DNA of 22,956 nt from an uncultured Rhodanobacter sp. GTDB taxonomy: Bacteria > Pseudomonadota > Gammaproteobacteria > Xanthomonadales > Rhodanobacteraceae. Location: NCBI GenBank assembly GCA_903827735.1, contig CAIKJM010000071.1, forward strand, positions 1 through 22,956. The letters are read 5' to 3'. Shown piece by piece: positions 17,301 through 22,956 of the stretch (its first letter is position 1; every line of letters starts with the position of its first letter). The position numbers were made by a program, and so were the translations under genes. Under the pieces are notes generated by a model. It worked only from the letters and a program-made list of their open reading frames with translations, did no database searches and was not told the origin of the DNA.

Positions 17301-17420
17301 AAGATTGGAATCGGAGCTTGCCGCTATTGACATGCTTGGTACGCCGGCAGCGATTGCGGCAACCGACGCCGTAATCAGACTGGCGAGCAATTTCTTTTTG
17401 AAGCGCATTGACGTTTTCAT
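14385..17420 (-). CDS. TonB-dependent receptor, Oar-like, for carbohydrate uptake
   Basis: A 1011-residue outer-membrane receptor. The start at 17420 (MKTSMRFKKKLLASLI) has a strong GGAGGGG ribosome site; the frame is open 30 codons further upstream without one. A signal peptide of about 35 residues is followed by a carboxypeptidase-regulatory-like beta domain (about 40-110; TDGSYALVGLPPGTYQVD). The plug comes next (about 125-260; VPGMVFTRDSSGN, VYIDGVGQKNYVLPGG, TAETKSGTNEFHGD), and then a large 22-strand-type barrel. The protein ends KLSVGINF with a terminal aromatic residue, the usual BAM signal. This Oar-like type is common in Xanthomonadales and Caulobacterales, where many receptors import plant or microbial oligosaccharides with TonB-ExbB energy. 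It lies 40 bases after the lacI gene and next to the sugar genes, so a glycan ligand is likely, but the sequence does not show which. Confidence 0.92.
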   Translation of the reverse strand: MKTSMRFKKKLLASLITASVAAIAAGVPSMSIAASSDSNLRGHAAPGAVVTAKQIATGAVRRTKADTDGSYALVGLPPGTYQVDAGSGTERTVTLSVASTATLDLVASATNAPSTANATNLNGVTVSATDLREVKTSEVGTTVSLHQINTTPEASRNFLEFADTVPGMVFTRDSSGNTSLRSGAQAGSATNVYIDGVGQKNYVLPGGVTGQNSSQGNPFPQLAIGEYKVITSNYKAEYDQISSAAVTAETKSGTNEFHGDVLGSFTNTAMRAEIPSEQADGKKIPSHEKDYGFDLGGPIMKDMAHFFIAYEGKEFDTPKTVVPSGDLANISQLPASVQSLLGPASLPFKENDWFGKIDFEPTDRDRFEISGKYRDETSIQGIGGNIAATAAVNASNTDKRFDIRWDHSTDSWFNRLQATYENAFYTPSPVFIGDGDAYVEQQNENTTILTTGASPLSQQNKGQKGPSLQDDLTFNDFEWHGDHVIKMGVKYKEVKLTALDAGTSNALYDYAVTQNSGTESIPYSVQFGSPTPGLNPEAHSSDKQFGTYIQDDWAVNDHLTLNLGIRWDYEKTPSYLDYVTPQNVIDAFNSQDPNAPAGQTYAQTLAKGGVNVNDYISTGHNRSAPKNEFQPRLGFSYDLNGDEAHVIFGGIGRSYDRDLYEALQVEQTKSVLSQPTLLFNTPDKPCVVGQNSCYAWDPKYYDIATLQALVAGTTSGKEVDLITNNLKAPYSDQFSLGMRNKVGDWNTSATVAYVHSYDGLVFTLGNRYPNGAFWQNGSQPWGNGIPGFGSLIIGNNGLETKTTQVLLSAEKPYTQESGWGATFAYTYTHALQNNDNNSPDDQYAFDYETIGNYPYTGSGVSKHRLVATGTINGPWGFVFGSKLTLSTPIPDLNLACYGSGATNQDANGFNGAGCRSVSFAPAATGRFLIGGKFFGYRDIDFQATKNFTFYGGLGGYVRLDLINAFNWDNYSDYIETFGANGVLNKTRVAYNPIGNIYNYSRTLKLSVGINF

Positions 17421-17460
17421 GATTCCCCTCCCCGGGCAATGTGACGTGCTAATTCGAACT

Positions 17461-18483
17461 TTATTCGTGGGACGCTGGGGCGCTGCTGGCGCCGCAGGTT
17501 TCGCGCACAACGATCTCGCAGCCGAACGTTGGTCCGGCCGTGGTTGGGTGATCGGGGTTTTCCAGCATGGTGGCTACGGCCTCGAGCGCGCTGCGGCCCA
17601 GATCGACGATGCGCACGCGCACCGTGCTAAGCGGCGGCGCCACGTATCTAGCGACCGGAATATCGTCGAAACCGGCTAGAGCGATATCCTGCGGTACGCA
17701 GACGCCGGCTTCTCGGAATGCGTGCATGCAGCCCACCGCCATCATGTCGTTCGCTGCGAACACCGCGTTCGGCCGCTTCTTCCGAGCCAGGATTTCCTGG
17801 CCGGCACGAAAGCCGGCTTCCTCGGTGAAGTCGCCGGCAAGGACCACCGGCGCGACTTTCGACGCGTACTTCGCCATCGCCGCGCGATAGCCGTTTTCGC
17901 GCTGCTGGGCGTCAAAGTTGTTTTTTGGGCCGGCAATAAAGGCGATATCCGTATGACCGGTGTCGATCAGGTGCTTGGTCATCGCCCGTGCGCCTGCGTA
18001 GTTGTCGACGTTGATGACGCGGTACGCCTCGTCTTTCACCGGACTGTTGATCAGTACGGTCGGCAGATCTTCGGGCAGATTGGCGCGCAGGAAGGCGTCG
18101 TCCACATGCGCCGACATAATTAGTATGCCGTCGACGCGGCCCTGCATGGCGCGAAGCGCCGCCGCGGCATCGTCGGAACTGTCGTGGGAACTGGAAACCA
18201 GCAAATGCAAACCATGCGCGCGGGCAGCCAGATCGATGCCGCGAATCAGTTCGGAAAAGAATTCGCCGTATAAGTCCGGCAGCAGCGCACCGATGGTGTT
18301 GGTGCGACGGGTGATCAACATCCGCGCTGCGGCGTGGGGGATGTAGCGCAGGCGCAGTGCCACGTCACGAATGCGCTGCCCGGTTTCGGCGGTGACGCCG
18401 CTGCCGCCGTTCAGCGCGCGGGAGACCGAGGCCACCGACACGTTGGCTTCGCGCGCCACATCTTTGATCGTGATGGTTGCCAT
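17461..18483 (-). CDS. LacI-family transcriptional repressor
   Basis: A 340-residue regulator. The start at 18483 (MATITIKDVAREANVS) puts the helix-turn-helix at residues 4-25 (IKDVAREANVSVASVSRALNG), as in all LacI/GalR proteins. An upstream ATG at 18540 would add 19 unlike residues that run through the operator, so I reject it. The hinge helix is AARMLITRRTNTIG (about 49-62). The periplasmic-binding-protein-like effector domain follows (LLPDLYGEFFSELIRGIDLAARAHG ... GFDDIPVARYVAPPLSTVRV). It should bind a sugar or small glucan and release DNA on binding. Palindromes with the LacI-type central CG lie directly upstream and in the GH1/ATPase intergenic region, which suggests autoregulation and control of the whole locus. 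Confidence 0.92.
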   Translation of the reverse strand: MATITIKDVAREANVSVASVSRALNGGSGVTAETGQRIRDVALRLRYIPHAAARMLITRRTNTIGALLPDLYGEFFSELIRGIDLAARAHGLHLLVSSSHDSSDDAAAALRAMQGRVDGILIMSAHVDDAFLRANLPEDLPTVLINSPVKDEAYRVINVDNYAGARAMTKHLIDTGHTDIAFIAGPKNNFDAQQRENGYRAAMAKYASKVAPVVLAGDFTEEAGFRAGQEILARKKRPNAVFAANDMMAVGCMHAFREAGVCVPQDIALAGFDDIPVARYVAPPLSTVRVRIVDLGRSALEAVATMLENPDHPTTAGPTFGCEIVVRETCGASSAPASHE

Positions 18484-18524
18484 GACAAGCTTCGCCGACG
18501 CCCCGGAATCCCCTAATGGCGGGA

Positions 18525-18540
18525 ACGTAAACGTTTTCAT
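18525..18540. promoter_or_regulatory. Candidate LacI-type operator upstream of lacI
   Basis: The core GTAAACGTTTTC is centred on CG at 18532-18533, with symmetrical AAACGTTT and further matching outer bases. It lies about 40-57 bases before the chosen lacI start, in a promoter or leader position. The GTAAACG half is shared with the palindrome at 21700-21715. Confidence 0.6.
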
Positions 18541-18547
18541 GGCTGCT

Positions 18548-18562
18548 TGTAAAGCGTTTGCA
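18548..18562. promoter_or_regulatory. Second, weaker operator-like palindrome upstream of lacI
   Basis: TGTAAAGCGTTTGCA pairs at five of seven symmetrical positions and is centred about 22 bases (two helical turns) from the first palindrome. Another palindromic stretch, AACAAAC-ATTTGTT, follows at 18564-18577. Tandem operators spaced by whole turns fit cooperative repressor binding, but this is not shown. Confidence 0.35.
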
Positions 18563-18577
18563 AAACAAACATTTGTT

Positions 18578-18869
18578 GCAGTGCAAAAGGGTTTTCGGGG
18601 AAGAAAGATCGTCGAATCGGAAAAGCCCCACTTGGCGCTAAATATTACGTTTGCCCGCCGAAAATGCCAGTGCGGCTGCGCAACATGGCCCGTATGCCGG
18701 CCTCCGGCCTTAAGCGTCGACCGACGGGGATTTTCTGCGTCAATGCGCGGTCAATGCCCTCGCTAAAGTTTTCGCCCTGCCAGGCGCAGACTCGAAGGGA
18801 TTCCTGCGGCGCTCACGGCTTGCCGTGGTCCTCCTGTCAGGGGACGAATGTCCACGTAAAAAGAAAGAC
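18578..18869. other. Intergenic region between lacI and the SPFH-like gene
   Basis: The non-coding gap between the divergent lacI and SPFH-like genes runs from 18484 to 18991. Apart from the operator-like palindromes at its left and a possible promoter at its right, I see nothing in this middle stretch: no supported frame, RNA gene or strong hairpin. Confidence 0.5.
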
Positions 18870-18898
18870 TTGTTAAAGTTTTGCAGATGCCGTTAAAT
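18870..18898 (+). promoter_or_regulatory. Weak candidate promoter for the SPFH-like gene
   Basis: TTGTTA (18870-18875, four of six to consensus) and TTAAAT (18893-18898, four of six) are separated by 17 bases in a locally AT-rich stretch about 90 bases before the gene. The match is modest. Confidence 0.3.
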
Positions 18899-18991
18899 CT
18901 AGGTTAATGTTTGGCTGCTCAAGCGCCTGTACCATCAACCTCCGGCAAACATTCACCATAAAGCTGCTAAGTCGCTGTTTCTGAAAATATT

Positions 18992-19450
18992 ATGTTTATC
19001 TCGCTCATCCTTATCGCCATTTTCCTCGCCGCGCTGTTCGCCAGCGCTGTGAAGCGTGTACCTGCCGGCCAGGTCTACAGCCTCTATCGCCAGGGCAAGC
19101 CGGCGCGGCTACTGCAGCCCGGCGTGCACGTGGTGCTGCCGCTGGTAGAGCGCATTGCCAACAAGATCAACCTGTCTGGCCAGGTGCTGCGATTCGAAGA
19201 GCCGATGGCTGACGATCGTGACGTCAGCGGCACGGTCTACTGGCAGGTGCTGGAACCCGAGCGCGCTGATGCGGTATTTGGTCAGGTCGATCAGCTGATC
19301 CGCCGCGGCACCCACGAGGTGTTGTGTGCGGAAGGCGATGCGGCGCATGCCGATCGCCGCGTGCTGAGCACGCACATGAAGCAGCTGCTCAACCAGCGCC
19401 TGCGCGAGCGCGGCATGATGGTCACTCGGGTCGAGCTGGACGCTGCCTGA
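18992..19450 (+). CDS. Small membrane-anchored SPFH/band-7-like protein
   Basis: A 152-residue protein with an N-terminal membrane helix (FISLILIAIFLAALFASAV, residues 2-20) followed by the start of an SPFH-type domain: KRVPAGQVYSLYRQGKPARLLQPGVHVVLPLVERI (about 21-55), then DDRDVSGTVYWQVLEPERAD. The pattern of an upstream helix, V-P-x-G-x-x-Y, L-x-P-G-x-H and P-x-x-x-x-I is that of stomatin/prohibitin-like proteins. These are usually 250 residues or more and have a long coiled coil; here only about 130 residues follow the helix and no long coiled coil exists. It may be a minimal SPFH protein. The ATG has no strong ribosome site. A strong terminator follows its stop, so it is probably its own transcript. 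Confidence 0.7.
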   Translation: MFISLILIAIFLAALFASAVKRVPAGQVYSLYRQGKPARLLQPGVHVVLPLVERIANKINLSGQVLRFEEPMADDRDVSGTVYWQVLEPERADAVFGQVDQLIRRGTHEVLCAEGDAAHADRRVLSTHMKQLLNQRLRERGMMVTRVELDAA

Positions 19451-19505
19451 GTCCGATCCGACGCCGGCCAGATATTCCGAGCTGCCATGCGCAATAAGTA
19501 AACCG

Positions 19506-19533
19506 AAAACCCGCCGCGGCGGGTTTTCTTTTG
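19506..19533 (+). terminator. Strong intrinsic terminator after the SPFH-like gene
   Basis: The perfect palindrome AAAACCCGCCG-CGGCGGGTTTT (19506-19527) is followed by CTTTTG. It lies 55 bases after the SPFH-like stop. The flanking A and T runs would allow it to act on both strands, and it separates the gene from rsmG. Confidence 0.88.
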
Positions 19534-19617
19534 TACAGCATCGGTGATGCCCGCTTTGGCTTTGCCGGCCGTGGCCGGAGATACTGATTACCTACGTTGA
19601 AGCTCCAAGGAATCCGG

Positions 19618-20247
19618 ATGACCGCGCGCAACCTCTTGCAGACCCAATTGGAACGCGGCATTGCCGAGTTGGGACTTACGCTGCCGGCGGACGCTGTCGC
19701 CCGTCTGCTGGATTATCAGGCGTTGCTGGAGCGCTGGAACGGCGCCTATAACCTCACTGCCGTGCGCGACGCGGGCGAGATGATTACCCGCCACCTGCTC
19801 GATTCGCTGGCGATCCTGCCCTATGTGCGCGGCGCCACGCTGGTGGATCTGGGTACCGGCCCCGGGTTGCCCGGCATCGTGCTGGCGATTGCGGCGCCGG
19901 GGCGCGAGATGCTGCTGGTCGATTCCAACGGTAAGAAAGTGCGTTTTCTGCGCGAGGCAATCCGCGCGCTGAAGCTCGAGGGTGTGCGCGCCGTGCAGTC
20001 GCGGGTGGAAGATGTCCAGGGCAGGTTTGACTGCGTCACCGCGCGCGCCTTCGCCAGCTTCGCCGACATGCTCGGCTGGGGCGGCCATTTGCTGGCGCCC
20101 GACGGCATCTGGCTGGCGATGAAGGGCAAACCGTCGGAGGACGAACTGTCGGGCGTGCCGGCCGATTTCGCCGTGCGGGAAACGCACGTGCTGGCGGTGC
20201 CCGGGCTGGACGCCGAGCGCCGTCTGGTGGTGCTCGGCAGGGCCTGA
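19618..20247 (+). CDS. rsmG: 16S rRNA (guanine527-N7)-methyltransferase RsmG
   Basis: A 209-residue SAM-dependent methyltransferase (GidB family) that methylates N7 of G527 in 16S rRNA; its loss is known to give low-level streptomycin resistance. The start at 19618 has AAGGA six bases upstream. Family blocks are LLDYQALLERWNGAYNLTAV (about 30-49), RHLLDSLAILPYV (60-72), the SAM-binding VDLGTGPGLPGIVLAI (77-92), LLVDSNGKKVRFLRE (about 99-114) and TARAFASF (about 140-147). Length is normal. It often lies near mnmG and parAB; here the upstream neighbour is the SPFH-like gene and the downstream neighbour is the convergent GH1 gene, so the chromosome-partition genes are not in view on this side. 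Confidence 0.96.
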   Translation: MTARNLLQTQLERGIAELGLTLPADAVARLLDYQALLERWNGAYNLTAVRDAGEMITRHLLDSLAILPYVRGATLVDLGTGPGLPGIVLAIAAPGREMLLVDSNGKKVRFLREAIRALKLEGVRAVQSRVEDVQGRFDCVTARAFASFADMLGWGGHLLAPDGIWLAMKGKPSEDELSGVPADFAVRETHVLAVPGLDAERRLVVLGRA

Positions 20248-20266
20248 TTCCGGTAGTTGTTGAAAG

Positions 20267-20293
20267 GTCAGGCCGCGCGCCGCGCCACCTGAC
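20267..20293. terminator. Possible terminator hairpin between convergent rsmG and GH1 genes
   Basis: GTCAGG (20267-20272) pairs with CCTGAC (20288-20293), and the GC-rich loop can pair further (GCGCG with GCGC). It lies in the 55-base gap between the two stops. There is no clear T run, so the call is weak. Confidence 0.35.
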
Positions 20294-20302
20294 TTCGCGG
20301 TT

Positions 20303-21661
20303 TTACCCTTCTTCGTCCAGCACCGCGCCGTTGCTCTCGATCACCCTGGCGTACAGCTTTGCGGTCGCCTTGGCTGTGCGCTTTTGCGTGGCGAAGTCGA
20401 CGTGGTAGAGCCCGAAGCGCTTGGAGAAGCCCAGCGACCACTCCAGGTTGTCCATCAGCGACCAGGCGTAATAGCCCCTGATATTGACGCCCGCCTCGAT
20501 CGCCTTGTGCACGGCGCCTAGGTGCTTGCGTAGGTAATTGGTGCGCAGCGGGTCGTCCAGCACACCGTTCTCCGCCACCGGCGGATCGTAGAAGGCCGAA
20601 CCGTTTTCGGTGATATACAGCGGAATGTCGCCGTAGCGATGCTTGAACCAGGTGAGCGTGTCGGTCAGGCCCTGCTCGAACACTTCCCAGCCGGTTTCCG
20701 TATAGGTCTTGTTCGGTTGGCGCACCGGCACGGCTTTCAGCGGATACGCGTCGGCGTCGTGCTTCACCACGGCGCGGGTGTAGTAGTTGATGCCGACGAA
20801 ATCGACCTTCTGATTCGTCAGCTTGAAGTCGTCTTCCGGGAAATTCGGCCACGCGTCGCCGAAGATTTCCTTCAGCTCAGGCGGATAGCTGCCGAGCAGC
20901 GCCGGGTCGGCAAACTGCTTGTTCATATAGGCATGGGCGCGCTTGGTCGCGGCCAGATCCTCGGCGCTGTCCGAGGCCGGATACTTCGGCTCGATGTTGA
21001 ACACCACGCCGATCTCATGCTTGCCGTGCGCGCGATACGCTTGGATGCCGGCGCCGCTGGCGCGCATCAGATTGTGCGCGGCGATCGGCGCCTCGTACTT
21101 GCTGCGGTGTCCGGGCGCCAGCGCGCCGTGCAGATAGCCGCCGTCGGTGACGACCCAGGGCTCGTTGAGCGTGGCCCAGCGCGGCACGCGATCGCCGAGC
21201 GCCTTGAACATCACTTCGGCGTAGTCCGCGAACCAGTGCGCAACGTCGCGGTTGAGCCAGCCGCCACGATCGTCAAGCGCCGCCGGCAGGTCCCAATGAA
21301 ACAGCGTGGCGTTCGGCACGATGCCGTTTTCCAGCAGCTCGTCGACCAGTCGCGAATAGAAACCCAGGCCCTTGGCGTTGACCCGGCCGGTGCCCTCGGG
21401 CAGCACGCGTGCCCAATTGATGCTGAAGCGATAGCCCTGCAGGCCGAGCGCGCGCATCAGCTGCACGTCGTCCTTGTAGCGGTTGTAGTGATCGCAGGCG
21501 ACATCGCCGGTATCACCGTTGGACATCATGCCTGGCGTATGCGCAAAACGCTGCCAGATGCTGGGGCCGGCGCCATCGGCCAGCGGTGAACCTTCGATCT
21601 GGTACGCCGACGTGGCGGCGCCCCAGTGAAAACCCTCGGGAAAACGAAAACGGCCGGTCAT
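20303..21661 (-). CDS. GH1 family beta-glucosidase
   Basis: A 452-residue (beta/alpha)8 retaining beta-glucosidase with no signal peptide, so it is cytoplasmic. It opens RFPEGFHWGAATSAYQIEGS, the GH1 N-terminal signature. The acid/base is E167 in ATLNEPWVV and the nucleophile is E352 in LYITENGSAF. YRFSINWARVLPEG and YAWSLMDNLEWSLGFSKRFGLY are also family blocks. It would release glucose from imported beta-linked oligosaccharides; linkage preference cannot be read off. AGGA sits about seven bases before the ATG. It diverges from the ABC ATPase gene with a LacI-type palindrome in between, which ties it to the carbohydrate locus rather than to rsmG. Confidence 0.96.
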   Translation of the reverse strand: MTGRFRFPEGFHWGAATSAYQIEGSPLADGAGPSIWQRFAHTPGMMSNGDTGDVACDHYNRYKDDVQLMRALGLQGYRFSINWARVLPEGTGRVNAKGLGFYSRLVDELLENGIVPNATLFHWDLPAALDDRGGWLNRDVAHWFADYAEVMFKALGDRVPRWATLNEPWVVTDGGYLHGALAPGHRSKYEAPIAAHNLMRASGAGIQAYRAHGKHEIGVVFNIEPKYPASDSAEDLAATKRAHAYMNKQFADPALLGSYPPELKEIFGDAWPNFPEDDFKLTNQKVDFVGINYYTRAVVKHDADAYPLKAVPVRQPNKTYTETGWEVFEQGLTDTLTWFKHRYGDIPLYITENGSAFYDPPVAENGVLDDPLRTNYLRKHLGAVHKAIEAGVNIRGYYAWSLMDNLEWSLGFSKRFGLYHVDFATQKRTAKATAKLYARVIESNGAVLDEEG

Positions 21662-21699
21662 GGAGCTTCCTGCAGGTGCAAACGGGTGATTAAGGCTTG

Positions 21700-21715
21700 A
21701 TGTAAACGATTACGT
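21700..21715. promoter_or_regulatory. Candidate LacI-type operator between the GH1 and ATPase genes
   Basis: The core GTAAACGATTAC is centred on CG at 21707-21708. GTAA and TTAC form the arms; six of eight base pairs match over 16 bases. It lies 39 bases before the GH1 start and about 90 before the ATPase start, so one site could repress both. The half site GTAAACG equals that upstream of lacI. Confidence 0.65.
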
Positions 21716-21803
21716 TGGCAGAATAGCCGAATGTTTCGCCGATGTGCAGACGTCTTCACACGCCGAACGCTGGCCTTCGTGGCCAATCGCACAGGAAATG
21801 CCG

Positions 21804-22895
21804 ATGGCCACCGTTCGTCTGGATCAGCTGCGCAAGGTTTACCCCGGCGGGCACGTCGGCGTTGCCGGCGCGAGTTTCGATATCGCCGATGGCGAGCTGC
21901 TGGTGCTGGTCGGGCCATCGGGCTGTGGCAAGACCACGCTGCTGCGGATGATCGCCGGGCTCGAGTCGATCAGCGGCGGCACGCTGAGCATTGACGGTCG
22001 CGTGGTCAACAACGTGGAACCAAAGGATCGCGATATCGCGATGGTGTTCCAGAACTACGCGCTCTATCCGCACATGACGGTGGCGGAAAACCTGGCCTTT
22101 GGCCTGAAGCTGCGCGGCCAGTCGAAAGCGGATATCGACCGCCGCGTGCGTGAGGCGGCCAAAACGCTGGAGCTGGAGCCGCGGCTGGCGTCCAAACCCG
22201 GCGCGCTTTCCGGCGGCCAGCGCCAGCGTGTCGCGCTGGGCCGGGCGCTGGTGCGCGATCCGAAAGTGTTTTTGCTGGATGAGCCGCTATCCAATCTGGA
22301 CGCCAAGCTGCGCCTGACCATGCGGGTCGAGATCGCGCGGCTGCATCGCCAGCTCAAGGCCACGATGATCTACGTCACGCACGATCAGATCGAGGCGATG
22401 ACGCTGGGCCAGCGCATCGTGGTGCTCGACGGCGGCGTGATCCAGCAGATCGACACGCCGATGAACCTCTACGACCGGCCGGCCAACCTGTTTGTTGCCG
22501 GCTTTGTCGGCAGCCCGGGCATGAACCTGCTGCGCGGCAAGCTGATTCTTGGCAGGGGCTGGTCGGTGGTGACGGAGCAGGGTGAAGTGATGCTGGGCCG
22601 GCCCACGCAGGCGTCCGGCTGGCAGGAGTGGCGCGATCGCGAGGTGGTGCTGGGCATTCGCCCGGAAGATTTGCTGCCGGTTGAAGCGGACCAGGCAGCG
22701 CTGACCGCCCAGCTCGAAGTGCTCGAACCGGTCGGCAACGAGATCTTTCTCAACCTGCGCTACGGCAGCCAGGCGCTGGTTTCGCGCGTTTCGCCGCGGG
22801 TCTTACCCGAGCCCGGCAGCACCGTGCCGCTGGGGCTGGCCGCCGAGCGTCTGCATCTGTTCGACCCGGCAAGCGGCCTGCGCATCGGCGTTTGA
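21804..22895 (+). CDS. ABC transporter ATP-binding protein, MalK/UgpC/MsmX type
   Basis: A 363-residue ATPase that powers CUT1 sugar importers. Walker A is GPSGCGKTT (37-45). The Q-loop region reads MVFQNYALYPHMTV. The signature is LSGGQRQRVALGRAL, Walker B is KVFLLDEPLSNLD and the H-loop is YVTHDQIEAMTLG. A C-terminal TOBE-type regulatory domain spans about 235-360 (PGMNLLRGKL, VVLGIRPEDLLP). The start at 21804 is chosen because AGGAA lies six bases upstream; the ATG two codons earlier is too close to it. The frame stays open upstream to 21744 but without family residues. There are no permease genes beside it, and the permease operon at 8191-11214 lacks an ATPase. I infer that they work together. 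Multi-task ATPases serving several importers are known (MsmX, MsiK), so it may serve others too. Confidence 0.95.
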   Translation: MATVRLDQLRKVYPGGHVGVAGASFDIADGELLVLVGPSGCGKTTLLRMIAGLESISGGTLSIDGRVVNNVEPKDRDIAMVFQNYALYPHMTVAENLAFGLKLRGQSKADIDRRVREAAKTLELEPRLASKPGALSGGQRQRVALGRALVRDPKVFLLDEPLSNLDAKLRLTMRVEIARLHRQLKATMIYVTHDQIEAMTLGQRIVVLDGGVIQQIDTPMNLYDRPANLFVAGFVGSPGMNLLRGKLILGRGWSVVTEQGEVMLGRPTQASGWQEWRDREVVLGIRPEDLLPVEADQAALTAQLEVLEPVGNEIFLNLRYGSQALVSRVSPRVLPEPGSTVPLGLAAERLHLFDPASGLRIGV

Positions 22896-22900
22896 GTGGT

Positions 22901-22921
22901 GGCGGCGCGCCGCGCGCCGCC
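22901..22921 (+). terminator. GC-rich hairpin after the ATPase gene
   Basis: A perfect nine-base-pair stem (GGCGGCGCG with CGCGCCGCC) with a three-base loop lies six bases after the ATPase stop. There is no T run, so it may be a factor-dependent terminator or an mRNA-end stabiliser. No gene can be supported in the last bases of the window. Confidence 0.5.
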
Positions 22922-22956
22922 AGCGCACCGGTTGGGTCGACGCATTACACTAGCCC

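Noticed and set aside
17408..17420. A further LacI operator at the receptor start codon
   Set aside because: The start region reads ATGAAAACGT as in the lacI operator, but the other half-site is missing, so it is probably just Met-Lys-Thr codons.
18484..18540. Upstream ATG for the LacI regulator at 18540
   Set aside because: It would add 19 residues before the helix-turn-helix and place the operator inside the coding region; LacI proteins start a few residues before the helix-turn-helix.
20639..21589. 316-residue + strand frame opposite GH1
   Set aside because: Antisense shadow; GH1 catalytic motifs lie on the minus strand.
1..22956. CRISPR array, tRNA, rRNA, insertion sequence, prophage or toxin-antitoxin genes
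   Set aside because: Looked for repeated spacers, tRNA-like cloverleafs, transposase motifs and phage genes; none could be supported.

Overview
The window looks like a metagenomic or draft-genome contig from a GC-rich gammaproteobacterium, most likely of the Xanthomonadales (Lysobacterales; for example Rhodanobacteraceae or Xanthomonadaceae). This placement is an inference. It rests on the codon bias, the Oar-like TonB-dependent receptor, the flavin halogenase-like gene beside a TonB receptor, the LacI-controlled sugar genes and the housekeeping genes (xthA, a YecA/YgfB-family gene, rsmG). The first 51 bases are not genomic: bases 18-51 are an Illumina TruSeq read-2 adapter, so real sequence starts at about base 52.

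Left part (52-5028, + strand): a 5'-truncated exonuclease III gene runs by ATGA overlap into a UPF0149 (YecA/YgfB) gene. It is followed by a polytopic membrane protein with a C-terminal zinc ribbon, a His-rich polytopic membrane protein of unknown role, and a pirin. A long imperfect inverted repeat (5115-5233) separates the pirin from the convergent carbohydrate locus.

Central part (5254-18483, - strand): a carbohydrate-utilisation locus. In transcription order it holds a LacI-family repressor, an Oar-like TonB-dependent receptor, an intrinsic terminator, a flavin-dependent tryptophan-halogenase-family protein, an exported glycoamylase-like (GH144 / beta-1,2-glucanase type) enzyme, a sugar-binding lipoprotein, two ABC permeases, and a 963-residue exported protein with an N-terminal beta-sandwich and a six-hairpin hydrolase-like core that I cannot place in a characterised family. 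From the glucanase to the last permease, stops and starts overlap or lie within about 10 bp, which marks a tight operon.

Right part (18992-22895): a small SPFH/band-7-like protein, a strong terminator, rsmG, then a GH1 beta-glucosidase (- strand) diverging from an ABC-transporter ATPase of the MalK/UgpC/MsmX type (+ strand). The GH1/ATPase intergenic region carries a LacI-type palindrome sharing its core with one in front of the lacI gene. The ATPase is therefore the likely missing motor of the permease operon, and both blocks look like one regulon.

Working model (inference): a beta-glucan, perhaps a beta-1,2-glucan such as a bacterial osmoregulated periplasmic glucan, is taken up through the TonB receptor. 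It is cut in the periplasm by the GH144-like enzyme and the 963-residue protein, imported by the ABC transporter and finished by the cytoplasmic GH1 enzyme. The role of the halogenase-family protein inside this sugar locus is unexplained. With the unassigned hydrolase, it is the most likely place for new biology here. I saw no tRNA, rRNA, CRISPR array, insertion sequence or phage gene.
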